From assembly GCF_003970675.1 (NCBI RefSeq), contig NZ_CP034562.1:2790001-2854000 (forward strand): a DNA stretch of 64,000 nucleotides, in the 5' to 3' direction. The first letter of the stretch is position 1. Every line of letters begins with the position of its first letter. Origin of the DNA: Flammeovirga pectinis. GTDB taxonomy: Bacteria > Bacteroidota > Bacteroidia > Cytophagales > Flammeovirgaceae. Shown one piece after another: positions 46,380 to 56,558 of the stretch. Both the position numbers and the translations under genes were made by a program. The notes under the pieces are model-generated. The model had not been told where the DNA came from. It was given only the letters and a program-made list of their open reading frames with translations, and did no database searches.

Positions 46380-47588
46380 ATGGATTCAATTCTTAAGGGA
46401 AAAAAAATATTAATTGGAGTAACTGGCGGTATTGCAGCCTATAAAATTGCTTTACTTGTTAGGTTATTTAAAAAGCAAAAAGCAGAAGTTCAGGTTATTA
46501 TGACCGAAGCTGCTAAGCAATTTATTACTCCTGTTACATTATCTACATTATCAGAAAACCCCGTTTTAACGCAATATGCAAACGAAGAAACAGGGGAATG
46601 GAACAGCCATGTAAAGCTTGGTTTATGGGCAGACTTAATGATTATTGCTCCAGCAACTGCTAATACAATGGCAAAAATGGCCAACGGTTTATGCGATAAC
46701 CTTTTAATGGCTACCTATCTTTCTGCTCGATGTCCTGTAATGATTGCTCCTGCAATGGATTTAGACATGTTTGTGCACCCGTCTACCACTAGAAATATTG
46801 CTACACTTACTGCCTACGGACATCTAATTGTTGATGCAGAAGAAGGAGAATTAGCTAGTGGACTTGTAGGTAAAGGCCGAATGGCAGAACCAGAACATAT
46901 ATTAGACGCTGTAACTTCGTTTTTCTTGCCTAAAAAAGATTTACCACTTTCTGGTAAAAAAGCAATTATAACTGCTGGTCCTACCAAAGAAAAAATTGAT
47001 CCTGTTCGTTTTATTACAAATGGATCTACAGGTAAAATGGGCTACGCTATTGCAGAAGAATTAGCACAACAAGGTGCAGAGGTAACTATTATTTCTGGGC
47101 CAGTTCAAGTATGTGCATCAAGTGCTATTACTGTTCTTTCTGTATCTTCTGCAGAAGATATGTACAAAGCTGTAGATCATAATTTTGATGCTGCAGACAT
47201 TTGCATTTTTACCGCAGCTGTTGCAGACTATACGCCATTAAGTTATTCCGATTCTAAAATTAAGAAGAAGGAAGGTGATCTTGATATTAAAATGAAACGC
47301 ACTACCGATATTGCCAAAACAATGGGTGAGCGTAAAAAAGAACATCAAATAACTGTTGGCTTTGCCTTAGAAACTGACAATGAATTAGCCAATGCTAAAG
47401 GAAAGTTGACAAAGAAAAACGTTGACTTTGTTGTATTAAACAGTTTAAGAGAGAAAGGTGCCGGTTTTGGTCACGATACAAATAAAGTAACTATTGTTTC
47501 TGCTGATAAGACAAGAGAACTTCCACTTTTATCTAAAGTAGAAGTTGCTGAACATATCGTTAAAGAAATCATCCAAAGGAAAAAATAA
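46380..47588 (+). CDS. coaBC: Phosphopantothenoylcysteine decarboxylase/synthase
   Basis: Bifunctional coenzyme A biosynthesis enzyme of 402 residues. The N-terminal flavoprotein (CoaC) domain shows GVTGGIAAYK, NGLCDNLLMATYLS and APAMDLDMF; the C-terminal CoaB domain shows ITAGPTKEKIDPVRFITN and STGKMGYAIAE. The length is typical. It is cytoplasmic and essential for CoA supply. The gene ends 67 bases before the porD-like start. Confidence 0.96.
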   Translation: MDSILKGKKILIGVTGGIAAYKIALLVRLFKKQKAEVQVIMTEAAKQFITPVTLSTLSENPVLTQYANEETGEWNSHVKLGLWADLMIIAPATANTMAKMANGLCDNLLMATYLSARCPVMIAPAMDLDMFVHPSTTRNIATLTAYGHLIVDAEEGELASGLVGKGRMAEPEHILDAVTSFFLPKKDLPLSGKKAIITAGPTKEKIDPVRFITNGSTGKMGYAIAEELAQQGAEVTIISGPVQVCASSAITVLSVSSAEDMYKAVDHNFDAADICIFTAAVADYTPLSYSDSKIKKKEGDLDIKMKRTTDIAKTMGERKKEHQITVGFALETDNELANAKGKLTKKNVDFVVLNSLREKGAGFGHDTNKVTIVSADKTRELPLLSKVEVAEHIVKEIIQRKK

Positions 47589-47655
47589 ATGCTATTTCAT
47601 TGCCGAATCAAAAGGTTGTATATTGATAGGCAATAGAAGTTTCAACTTGATTATA

Positions 47656-48561
47656 ATGAAGCAAATACTAACACTTACATTCCTGATATTATTTGGAAAT
47701 CTTGTAAATGCACAAGAATTCCAAGCAACAATTACTGTTAACGGCGAACGTGTTCAGACCAATGAAACGCAAGTTTTTACTGAAATGCAAAATGCCATGC
47801 AGCAATTTATGACCAATCAAGAATGGGCTGATGACCGTTTTGAAGATGTTGAGAAAATTAAACTTAACATTATGGTTACGCTAGGAAATGCTTCAGATGT
47901 TTCTTCGCAGAGTTATACTGCAGATGTTCAGATACAAAGTATCCGACCGATATACAACTCTTCTTTTGAAACACCAATGCTTAATTTTCTTGATTCTAAA
48001 TGGCAGTTTACGTACAATAATTCTGACCGTTTAGTATTTACAAGAGGAACATATACTTCTGAAGTTGTAGCATTATTAAGCTTCTATTCTTACATTACTT
48101 TAGGAATGGATTACGATTCTTTTAGTCCTAAAGGTGGTTCTATATATTACGAGAAGGCTTTAGAAATTGCCAATATTGCAGAACAAAATGGTAGAGCTGG
48201 TTGGTCTGCCTTTGGCGATAAGAGAGACCGTTTTTACCTTGCTAAAGATTTTATGGATCCTCAGTTCGAGAATTTCAGATTGTTTCTTTATACTTACCAC
48301 CGCCAAGGTTTAGATATTTTTGATGAAAGACCTGACGAAGCAAGAGATAACATAATAAAGGGATTAAATGATCTTAAAGCGGTAAAAAAGAGCATCCCAA
48401 TTTCTGTTACTATGGATGTATTCTTAGCATCTAAAGGAGCCGAAATTGCCAACTTATTTTCTAGAGCAACTACAGAACAGGCAGATCAGGTAGGAAGAAT
48501 ACTTTTAGAACTAGACCCTGCCCATGCTGGTATTTATAAAAAACTCCTAAAAACGCAGTAA
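47656..48561 (+). CDS. porD: PorD-like protein (DUF4835)
   Basis: Exported protein of 301 residues starting at the ATG 47656, which gives a proper signal peptide (MKQILTLTFLILFGNLVNAQ). The mature part has the DUF4835 hallmarks: EFQATITVNGERVQ, RPIYNSSFETPMLNF and PKGGSIYYEKALEIANIAE. The family includes PorD, linked to T9SS function in gingival pathogens. The coaBC-porD order is conserved in Bacteroidota. Confidence 0.9.
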   Translation: MKQILTLTFLILFGNLVNAQEFQATITVNGERVQTNETQVFTEMQNAMQQFMTNQEWADDRFEDVEKIKLNIMVTLGNASDVSSQSYTADVQIQSIRPIYNSSFETPMLNFLDSKWQFTYNNSDRLVFTRGTYTSEVVALLSFYSYITLGMDYDSFSPKGGSIYYEKALEIANIAEQNGRAGWSAFGDKRDRFYLAKDFMDPQFENFRLFLYTYHRQGLDIFDERPDEARDNIIKGLNDLKAVKKSIPISVTMDVFLASKGAEIANLFSRATTEQADQVGRILLELDPAHAGIYKKLLKTQ

Positions 48562-48569
48562 ACCATCTA

Positions 48570-49409
48570 ATGGGTTGGATAAAATATCTTTATAATCATA
48601 TACAAGCGTTAAGCCTCGATGTTGCTATTGGGGCTATTTTTTGTTGTATGTTTTTAGCAAAAGTCAATAACACTTTTATTCCAACCAATGTATATTTTGC
48701 TTTAGGCATTGCCGTTTGGGTAATCTATACGCTAGATCATTTACTAGATGCCCATTCTATACAGCATATTGCACACACGTTTAGGCACGCCTTTCATCAG
48801 CGTTATAAAAAAATTTTAAGTGGTATTTGTGCTTTACTCATTCTAATTGGTTTAGCCCTCACTTTCTTTTATGTTCCTAAAATTATCTTCTATCATGGAG
48901 TAATCCTTGGTGTTTTAGTAGGTATTTATTTGCTCATTATTAATCTACAATCTCTTCCCTTTTCTACATTTAAAGAGTTTACAGTAGCCTTAATTTATAG
49001 TTGTGGAGTTGCTTTACCTGTTTTTAGTTTAAGCGAAACATTAACGCCTCAATTCTACTTATTCACTTTCCTCTTTTTTATTCTTGCAGCAATTAATTTA
49101 TTAGAGTTTGCTTTATTTGATTACGAATCAGACACAAAAGATAACCTTTTATCTGCCGCTAGAAAGCTTGGCTATAAATATATTAGATGGAGAATAAACG
49201 CTTTAATCGTTCTATTTTTAAGCATGATTTCTCTCTGCTATTATCTGTTTTGGAATAGCCCTCTTCAGTTGCCTGTAAACGTTTTGCTACTTATGGGGAT
49301 ATGTTTAATTATAATTTATGTGAAGGCTGATTTCTTTTCAAAAGACGATTACTTTAGAATTTTTGGTGACTTTGTTTTCCTTTTTCCACTTCTTTATTTG
49401 TGTCTATGA
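48570..49409 (+). CDS. UbiA-like integral membrane protein
   Basis: Membrane protein of 279 residues with about eight or nine hydrophobic segments. Two acidic motifs sit where UbiA prenyltransferases have theirs: TLDHLLDAH followed by RHAFHQRY (about residues 53-77), and LFDYESDTKDN (about 188-198). The motifs are less Asp/Asn-rich than in classical UbiA, so a divergent subfamily or altered function is possible. It starts 8 bases after porD, and its stop overlaps the next start codon (ATGA), so it is coupled to a methyltransferase. Confidence 0.65.
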   Translation: MGWIKYLYNHIQALSLDVAIGAIFCCMFLAKVNNTFIPTNVYFALGIAVWVIYTLDHLLDAHSIQHIAHTFRHAFHQRYKKILSGICALLILIGLALTFFYVPKIIFYHGVILGVLVGIYLLIINLQSLPFSTFKEFTVALIYSCGVALPVFSLSETLTPQFYLFTFLFFILAAINLLEFALFDYESDTKDNLLSAARKLGYKYIRWRINALIVLFLSMISLCYYLFWNSPLQLPVNVLLLMGICLIIIYVKADFFSKDDYFRIFGDFVFLFPLLYLCL

Positions 49410-50035
49410 AAAAAGATAGGTTTGATGGAATAGCATTTATTTATGATGCACTCGCCTACCTTGTTTTTGGCAAGTCAATAACGTCTATTCAAAGCATACA
49501 TTTTGATAAAATAAGCAAAGGAAAGCGCATACTATTTATAGGTGGTGGCACAGGTAAGTTACTTCCTGAGATTGATAAAAAATTACAACCTTCTGAGATT
49601 GTTTACATAGAGATGTCTCCTAAAATGATGGAACTGTCAAAACAACAAACAGTTACAAACCCAATAACCTATATTACGGACAGTTATGAAGTTGCTAAAA
49701 ACTATGGGCAATTTGATTTAATTATTACCAATTTCTTTTTAGATGTTCTAAAAGAAAAGGCCTTAAAAGAATTTATTTTATCGACTCCCTCTTTATTACA
49801 TCAAAAAGGTTTATGGTTGGTATCAGATTTCCGTATTGATCAAAAACATCCTTTAAAATACATACATAAAGTACTTCACCTTAGTATGGTTACCTTCTTT
49901 AAAGTAACAGCAAACCTTCAGAATACAGTATTATATAATTATGTTTCTCTTATTTCTGAAAGGAATTTCACACAGAAAGCTTCTTCTTTCACTTATAAGA
50001 AAATGATCTTTTCTGTACTGTTTCAAAAAAAATAA
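49406..50035 (+). CDS. Class I SAM-dependent methyltransferase (UbiE-like)
   Basis: Methyltransferase of 209 residues. Motif I is ILFIGGGTGKLLPEI, motif II-like is VYIEMSPKMMELS (acidic end of strand 2), and FDLIITNFFLDVL is the motif post-II region. I chose the ATG at 49406 because it forms an ATGA overlap with the UbiA-like gene; an upstream GTG at 49400 is less likely. The substrate is unknown; coupling to a UbiA-like protein suggests a prenylated or quinone-like lipid. Confidence 0.8.
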   Translation: MKKDRFDGIAFIYDALAYLVFGKSITSIQSIHFDKISKGKRILFIGGGTGKLLPEIDKKLQPSEIVYIEMSPKMMELSKQQTVTNPITYITDSYEVAKNYGQFDLIITNFFLDVLKEKALKEFILSTPSLLHQKGLWLVSDFRIDQKHPLKYIHKVLHLSMVTFFKVTANLQNTVLYNYVSLISERNFTQKASSFTYKKMIFSVLFQKK

Positions 50036-50135
50036 TTTTGGTGCTTTTTAGGAATTTCTTGACCTAAAAAAGGTAATCAATACCTAATTGTAGTGCGTTT
50101 AAAAAGCTATATCAAAACTTTTAAAATCAACTACA

Positions 50136-50330
50136 ATGAGAAAAATTTTAATTACTGTTTTCACTTTAACTTCTTTATTTACAATTTCTTGTAACAACGC
50201 AAATGATACAATTGAGCCAATAATCCCTGTTCATCCTATAGAAGGTGTTCCAGACAATGAACTTCCTGATGAAGCTCCTGAAAATCCTCTTCCTGTTGAT
50301 CCTGGGTATGATTATACGCCATCCGCATAA
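50136..50330 (+). CDS. Small Pro/acid-rich lipoprotein
   Basis: A 64-residue predicted lipoprotein: the signal ends at LFTISCNN, and the mature part of about 45 residues is rich in Pro, Glu and Asp (IIPVHPIEGVPDNELPDE ...). It looks unstructured and surface-tethered. Followed 50 bases later by a terminator. Family not recognised. Confidence 0.6.
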   Translation: MRKILITVFTLTSLFTISCNNANDTIEPIIPVHPIEGVPDNELPDEAPENPLPVDPGYDYTPSA

Positions 50331-50379
50331 ATGATAAGAATTAAAAAAACTATATAACAACTACATACTATACTTCTAT

Positions 50380-50410
50380 GGTCTTATGATTAATTTCATA
50401 GGGCCTTTTT
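50380..50410 (+). terminator. Terminator of the small lipoprotein gene
   Basis: Ten-base stem GGTCTTATGA with TCATAGGGCC (two G-U pairs), a six-base loop and a T-run. Confidence 0.7.
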
Positions 50411-50414
50411 ACAT

Positions 50415-50469
50415 AAAAAAGACTTTATAATGCATTATATGATACATTATAAAGTCTTGTATTTTTTTT
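50415..50469. terminator. Bidirectional terminator between small lipoprotein gene and hemF
   Basis: Fourteen-base perfect arms AAGACTTTATAATG (50419-50432) and CATTATAAAGTCTT (50445-50458), with an A-run to the left and a T-run to the right. It suits the hemF transcript on the minus strand and backs up the terminator before it on the plus strand. Confidence 0.85.
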
Positions 50470-50483
50470 AAGTTAGTGCTTAT

Positions 50484-51392
50484 TTACCCTAACCAATCAA
50501 TTCCTTTTTTAAGAAGCGATAATGTTTCTTCTTCTTTAGAACCTTCTTTTACCTGATGGTCGTATTCCCAATTTGCTTCGGGTGGTAAACTCATCAAAAT
50601 TGATTCTGTTCTACCATTACTTTCCAATCCAAACTTAGTTCCTCTATCCCATACAAGGTTAAATTCTGCATAGCGCCCTCTTCTTAAACGTTGCCATAAT
50701 AACTCTTGCTTTCCAAAATCTTTATCTTTTGCTCTAAGTACTTGCTCTTTATATGCAGGAATAAAAGACTCTCCAACATCTTGAACAAAATGCCATAATT
50801 GGTCTGGGTTTAAACCTTCTTTTGCATGGTGTAATCTATCAAAGAAGATACCACCAATACCTCTAGTTTCATTTCTATGAGGGATAAAGAAATAATCATC
50901 AGCCCATTTTTTAAAACGCTCATAATAGCCAAACTTAGAGTTTTCACAGGCATCAAATAGATGGCTATGGAATAATTTTGCTGCTTCTTTATCTACATAA
51001 TGTGGCGTAAGGTCTATCCCTCCACCAAACCAATATTCTCCACTAGATAATTCAAAATAACGAACGTTCATATGAATAATTGGCACCATTGGACTTTTAG
51101 GATGAAGTACAATAGATACACCTGTTGCTTTAAAGGTATCTGCAGCATTTACTTTTAATGCTTTAGCCATAGGTTCACTTAACTGTCCCTCTACTAAAGA
51201 AAAGTTTACACCACCTTTCTCTATTACTTTTCCACCTTTAATAACACGTGTTCTTCCACCACCACCACCAGGGCGTTCCCATAAATCTTCCTGGAATTTA
51301 GCTTTACCATCAATTAACTCTAAATCTCTACATATATCGTTTTGCAGGCCTTTAAACCATGCTATAATTTCGCTACTCTGAATTGTTTTCAT
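50484..51392 (-). CDS. hemF: Oxygen-dependent coproporphyrinogen III oxidase
   Basis: Haem-biosynthesis enzyme of 302 residues converting coproporphyrinogen III to protoporphyrinogen IX with O2. Diagnostic stretches are LHPKSPMVPIIHMNVRYFE, FGGGIDLTPHY, FFIPHRNETRGIGGIFFD and YAEFNLVWDRGTKFGL. The start codon lies inside the 3' end of the TamB gene (20-base overlap in another frame), which suggests coupled translation. Confidence 0.96.
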   Translation of the reverse strand: MKTIQSSEIIAWFKGLQNDICRDLELIDGKAKFQEDLWERPGGGGGRTRVIKGGKVIEKGGVNFSLVEGQLSEPMAKALKVNAADTFKATGVSIVLHPKSPMVPIIHMNVRYFELSSGEYWFGGGIDLTPHYVDKEAAKLFHSHLFDACENSKFGYYERFKKWADDYFFIPHRNETRGIGGIFFDRLHHAKEGLNPDQLWHFVQDVGESFIPAYKEQVLRAKDKDFGKQELLWQRLRRGRYAEFNLVWDRGTKFGLESNGRTESILMSLPPEANWEYDHQVKEGSKEEETLSLLKKGIDWLG

Positions 51393-54300
51393 GTTTTTTC
51401 TGTTTCTTCTTTTTCTTTTCTTCCCGTCTTTTTTGTCTGAGGTGTTTTCTATATCCTTTAGGTTTTTCTGTTAAATCTTTTGTTGTTGCAGGAGAAGTAA
51501 TTTGTTTAAAACTATCAAAACTTTTGGTATGCATTACACTTGCCCCAGTTAAAGACGTGTTGTCTTGGTTGGTTGATGTGATGTAAACATCTTGTCTATA
51601 TTTCTGATAAAATTTTGCTCTTAATGCTCCATCTTGTGATAAAACAACTTCAACAGTCCAATCTCCTAATACAGATGCTGCAGTAGTTTGGTTCTGACTA
51701 TCGGTAAAACCTCCATCTCTAGTTACTCTTACTTTACCTTGTGCAAAGGTGTAAGACAACCTCATTTGTAAATTTTGTAATGCTTCCCTATCCAAGCCAC
51801 TCATGTCTAAATCTACCTCAAAGTTTTCATTCACTTGGGAGAGTATATAACTTAATTGGTTGGTTAGTAATTCACTCACACTACTGGAGGCCGTTTGTCC
51901 AAATCCATCATAAGAGTCGTTGGCCAATAATTGTCTTAATACAATAAGCCCGAATACCTGTCTGTTTAATTCTTGTTCATCTCTATGTATTCTTTCTTCG
52001 AAACCTGCCACATAACTTTCTAAAGAAATAGGGCCAGATTCTGTAACTACCGTTGCAGGGTAATCATGAATATCTATATCAAAACCAAGTTCAGGAGCAG
52101 ACAGCTGTCCTTTAATCATTAGGTCTACATCAACAGGATACCTTTTTGTTATTTCTGGAGCACTTCTTACGGTACTATCCTGAATATCAATTAGTGGCAA
52201 TAAACTTACCCTTTGTTCGTATTTAGCAACAATATCCATTTGAGCAGCAAACGGATCACCATTCCATTGTAATGTTGAGCCTTTATTTATTACAAACTTT
52301 TTATCTACTAGATTAAATTCTGCTACACGCATGGTAAAATTGTAGGCTCCTTTTACGATTTCTACATTACCAAACATCTCAAAATCTCTGTTCTTATCTA
52401 TTTTCATCTGAAGCTTTCCAAGTCCGTTACCTCTAATAATATCGCCAGATTTTTTATCAAAAATCATCTCACAATACGCATCTGGGGTAATATCCAAATT
52501 CATGTTTACTTGGAAATTGGCTTGTTGAGTTCCCTTAGAAATTTCTTCGTCAATATGTTCTTGTTGTGCTTCTACTTTTTTGATAGAGTCACTTTTTATA
52601 TAAACAATATAGGGGTCAGTCTCATTGTAATCAATGGCATTTAGTGGTATAAATATCTTTGTTCGTTTATTGGTTGTGGCATTTACATCAATAGCAATAT
52701 CATTAAATGGACCTGAAATATTTATATCTCCTGTACCAAATGCAGTTCCGTAGAAAAGATCATTGCCTTTTTCTTCTTTCTTCATTATAAAGAAATCGTC
52801 AAAATCTACACTCAAATCTACAAGTAAATCTTTAAACCCATCTTGATAATTAACACCGCCATTTATAAAAGCAAAGTGCCCGTACTCATCCATTACTTTT
52901 AACTCGTTCGTCACAATTTTATTTGGCCGTACCTGAATTTTAGCCAAAGAGCCGATATCACCAAATTTGTACTGCACATTTAGATACACCAATTGAATAA
53001 TACCATCTTGAGCAAATACATTACCCCAAAGCTTTGGCTTATCTTTTGTTCCAGAAATTTTGATCCATCCTGTAACATCCCCATCTAATTTTTCTACTAC
53101 CTCATCAATAAAAGGCTGAAAAATACCAATGGGTAAATCATTTACTTCTAGTTTTAAGTCTAGTTCATTGCCAATTTTTTGTGGGTAGTACCCCCCTATT
53201 AAATGGAATTTCTGTTTGGCACTATCTAAAATTTGAAGGTTAACATTAAGTGCTTCTTTGGTCCAAGAAGATTGCCCATTTACATCACCTAAGTAGTAAT
53301 CATCAATATCTAAACTATCAATATCTATATGACCATAGACTCTAGGAGCATTGAAAACATCTTCTATAAAAACATCTATACTATCAACAGTTCCTTTAAT
53401 ATCTTGCTCGTAATATTTCTCGAAGTAGGTTAAATCTAAACTATTTGCTTTAATATGAAGAGGTTCTTCTATGTCTTTCTGAACACGACCATTTAGAAAT
53501 ACAAAGCCTTCAGTATCATTCGTTAAATTAAAATTTTGGAACCTTACACCATCTGGGTACACCACAACTTTTGATGGTAAATTGGATGTTGTTGTCCATG
53601 TTTCTCCTTCCCAATATATTTCAGATTGAGGGAGTCTAAAAATCATACTATCTTGCTCAATACCAATATCTCCTTTTAAATTTAATGCAGTACTTAGCTC
53701 ATAAAAATTCGTTTTGGTATCAAAAATGATCTTATCATCTAAAGAAAAGGCATCAAAAGAAAAGTCTTTGGTAGCTACTCCGTTAATATTTTGATGTTTA
53801 GACATTACATTTATAGAGGTATTAAAACGCTGTTCTAAATGCTCTTTCTCTGTAAAATAATTTAATTGATTGGAATCTAACTCCACTCCATAAAAAGAGA
53901 TATGATCACTTCTTAATTTTGCATCAATAGCTTGTCTTCTTCCAAAATCAGCCTCAAAAATCATCTTTGATTGGTTGGCAATATTAACACTATCTGTAAA
54001 AATTGAAAACAGGTCGTTTACATTAATAATTGTCAGTTCTGCATCTACAGAATAGTTAGATATTCCCTTCTGCTCAATTTTCTCCTTCTTCTTTGTGTAG
54101 AAGTTGTCTTTTTCCTTTTCATTACCAAGAATAGACAATTTAGATTCTGTATACAGCTCTGTAAGGTCTCTGCTTAAGTTAGCTATAGTAAAGAAACCCG
54201 CCATATTAAATTCAAGAAAATCAGATTCAATATTCAATAATCTAAGTCCATTATCCATCACTTTGGTAACAGCCATTAAACGTTCAATATTTAGCTCTTT

Positions 54301-56088
54301 TTCTTTATTAAATACTTTTGTACCATAAAATTTAACTCCTCCAGAGATACCTGTATTTGTCACTTTATCAAAAGATGCTTCTACGTTTGTTATTAGACCT
54401 ACATCCTTTTTAGCTAGTTTTATTGTTCTAAAGTTCGGTACATTTATACCTGCTTTAAAATCGAAAGTGCTATCATTAAAATCAAATAACCCTCTATAGA
54501 AAAACTTTAAATTAGGGTCGTTAATTAATAAGCCTCCTTTAAAATATTTTTCTTTAATGTAAGTACTGTCTAATGCGATATTTCTATAGGTATATCCATT
54601 TACACCTAAACGATCTACCTTGGCATTTACTTTCAGTTTCATTTCATCGATAGTAAAACCTTTACCATCAATATCTCCTTCAAAGTCTAATTCTCCAAGC
54701 CATTTATAGCCAAAAACACCCCCTAAATCTAGGCTATCAATCTTTAAGTATCCTTTGTATTCTTCTTGTTTTATAGAAATATCCATTACCGGATTTAGCT
54801 TTCCATGTTCAGAATCTACAATAGCATCTAATTCAAAATCGTCTAAAGTACCTTGGAAATTTCCATCTAAAGATACGCTTCCGAACATACTAATATATTC
54901 TTCTAAGAATGGCGGGATAAAAGGCAAAAGGTCTTGCACATAATAATAAGAAGGTTCGAAAGCCAAGTTCATCCAAGTGCGTTCCTCAGCCATTACTTTA
55001 TCGAATACAAAATCTCCTCGTATTCTACTTCCTCCACCAAACCGTAGGTTCGTATCTTTTAATTTAAAGCTATTTACTTTACCTTTTAGTTTAACATCTC
55101 CAGAAATATAATCATGTATAGAATCAAAATACACAAAGAAGTTCGACAAATCGTCGGTATGTAAAACAGACTTTTTAAGGTCAACATTCATTACTACACA
55201 ATGGTAGAAATCGTTGTAATCTGTATAGTCATCGTATTGAAGGTCTATTAAACCTCTTACACTACTAGAACCAATATCCCCTTTTAAATTACTTAAGGTT
55301 AAACCTGTTGACGATATGCCTAAGTAACTGTCTAAATCTTTAATTATTAGCTTACTCCTACGTTCTACTGCTCTTAGATTTTTAATATCCATGGCTATCG
55401 TATCTCTCACTATTTTTAAATGAGACACATCTGCATTGATATCTAAAAATTCCATATCATTTACATCAAAACGACCTTTCTCTCTGTGGGGAACAGTACT
55501 GTTTAATAGAAAATAACGTGCATTACGTAAGTAGACTTTATCAAATTCTAAATGGATATCTCCTGCTTCTTTATGATCAAACCTATGAATACCCTCTGGA
55601 TCTCCAGATAAATACTGAATCCATTTGGTCATGTTATTCATAGAATCTACCCCAGAATCCATGGTCATTTCTACATTTACATCTTGGAGGGTAGTCTCTT
55701 CTACATGAATGTAATTGTCTTGGTTGTAGAGTAATTTTATAAAAGAGAAATCTAATTTTACAGTCCCTACTTCAATTAGAGGAATGCTGTCTAAATCTAA
55801 GATTTGAACTTTGTTTAAAGTCCATGTATCAAACCAGTCAATATCCACACTCTGTATGGTAGTAGGGTGCTTTGTTTTTTCGGTAATTGCTGTAGTTAAG
55901 TTGTCTATTAAGACCGATTGTATTTGAGGTATCTGTGAAAAACTCATCACATTTAACCACGAAAAAATCAGTAAGGCGATGAATCTGAAAAACCAAATAC
56001 GTACAAATCTAAGCCCCTTTCTTAGTAGAAAGCGGCGTTTTAGCTTTTGCCAATTTGTAAGTACTTTTTTCTGTTTTTTCTTCCCCAA
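51373..56088 (-). CDS. tamB: TamB/DUF490 family translocation and assembly protein
   Basis: Very large protein of 1571 residues. A single N-terminal membrane segment (about 27-52) anchors it in the inner membrane; a long beta-strand-rich periplasmic body follows, of the AsmA/TamB bridge-like lipid-transfer type. The C-terminal TamB domain (from about 1100) ends with the VRLSYTFAQGKVRVTRDGG-like region and YQKYRQDVYIT. The tail is Lys/Arg-rich. Family members assist outer-membrane protein assembly and phospholipid transport. It is followed by hemF with a 20-base overlap. Confidence 0.9.
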   Translation of the reverse strand: MGKKKQKKVLTNWQKLKRRFLLRKGLRFVRIWFFRFIALLIFSWLNVMSFSQIPQIQSVLIDNLTTAITEKTKHPTTIQSVDIDWFDTWTLNKVQILDLDSIPLIEVGTVKLDFSFIKLLYNQDNYIHVEETTLQDVNVEMTMDSGVDSMNNMTKWIQYLSGDPEGIHRFDHKEAGDIHLEFDKVYLRNARYFLLNSTVPHREKGRFDVNDMEFLDINADVSHLKIVRDTIAMDIKNLRAVERRSKLIIKDLDSYLGISSTGLTLSNLKGDIGSSSVRGLIDLQYDDYTDYNDFYHCVVMNVDLKKSVLHTDDLSNFFVYFDSIHDYISGDVKLKGKVNSFKLKDTNLRFGGGSRIRGDFVFDKVMAEERTWMNLAFEPSYYYVQDLLPFIPPFLEEYISMFGSVSLDGNFQGTLDDFELDAIVDSEHGKLNPVMDISIKQEEYKGYLKIDSLDLGGVFGYKWLGELDFEGDIDGKGFTIDEMKLKVNAKVDRLGVNGYTYRNIALDSTYIKEKYFKGGLLINDPNLKFFYRGLFDFNDSTFDFKAGINVPNFRTIKLAKKDVGLITNVEASFDKVTNTGISGGVKFYGTKVFNKEKELNIERLMAVTKVMDNGLRLLNIESDFLEFNMAGFFTIANLSRDLTELYTESKLSILGNEKEKDNFYTKKKEKIEQKGISNYSVDAELTIINVNDLFSIFTDSVNIANQSKMIFEADFGRRQAIDAKLRSDHISFYGVELDSNQLNYFTEKEHLEQRFNTSINVMSKHQNINGVATKDFSFDAFSLDDKIIFDTKTNFYELSTALNLKGDIGIEQDSMIFRLPQSEIYWEGETWTTTSNLPSKVVVYPDGVRFQNFNLTNDTEGFVFLNGRVQKDIEEPLHIKANSLDLTYFEKYYEQDIKGTVDSIDVFIEDVFNAPRVYGHIDIDSLDIDDYYLGDVNGQSSWTKEALNVNLQILDSAKQKFHLIGGYYPQKIGNELDLKLEVNDLPIGIFQPFIDEVVEKLDGDVTGWIKISGTKDKPKLWGNVFAQDGIIQLVYLNVQYKFGDIGSLAKIQVRPNKIVTNELKVMDEYGHFAFINGGVNYQDGFKDLLVDLSVDFDDFFIMKKEEKGNDLFYGTAFGTGDINISGPFNDIAIDVNATTNKRTKIFIPLNAIDYNETDPYIVYIKSDSIKKVEAQQEHIDEEISKGTQQANFQVNMNLDITPDAYCEMIFDKKSGDIIRGNGLGKLQMKIDKNRDFEMFGNVEIVKGAYNFTMRVAEFNLVDKKFVINKGSTLQWNGDPFAAQMDIVAKYEQRVSLLPLIDIQDSTVRSAPEITKRYPVDVDLMIKGQLSAPELGFDIDIHDYPATVVTESGPISLESYVAGFEERIHRDEQELNRQVFGLIVLRQLLANDSYDGFGQTASSSVSELLTNQLSYILSQVNENFEVDLDMSGLDREALQNLQMRLSYTFAQGKVRVTRDGGFTDSQNQTTAASVLGDWTVEVVLSQDGALRAKFYQKYRQDVYITSTNQDNTSLTGASVMHTKSFDSFKQITSPATTKDLTEKPKGYRKHLRQKRREEKKKKKQKKHENNSE

Positions 56089-56558
56089 ACGTTTGTTGTC
56101 CTTTTTTTAAGTAATAACCTAAAAAGCGTAGTATAGTGTAAATTGTCTTTTCTTCAATTTAGCCTTGATTAATCAATTAACTTCTGCTAAAAAATCACCT
56201 TACTATTTCTGGTTTCTTACTTCATCAAGTTCATGATAAAACTACTATAATGATAGCCTTCAAAAATACGGTTTTCGTTACTGCTTTCCGTAATTTTTCA
56301 TAAAAAAATAGAGATCATTATTAAAATAAAAGGATTAGCTGTTAAGATGTACCAAATAAAGTTGCTGAAAGTAGAAATGAATCTGGAATTAAGTAAAAAA
56401 ATAAAGCAATAACAATCGTGGTTTCTTCGATTATCATTACTTTATTTAAAATGATTGAGGGTGTATTTAGCGTGCCTCTGTATAGATGTCTTATGTAAAT
56501 CTATCACTATAAATGATATAAATTGGCTAAAATCAAATCATTAAAATAAAGTTCAAGT
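56089..56558. other. Intergenic region, nothing recognised
   Basis: 470 bases between the tamB start and the 3' end of the 5-formyl-THF cyclo-ligase gene. AT-rich. No frame, hairpin with T-run or RNA gene was recognised; it should contain the promoter of tamB on the minus strand, but no clear -7 element could be placed. Confidence 0.4.
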
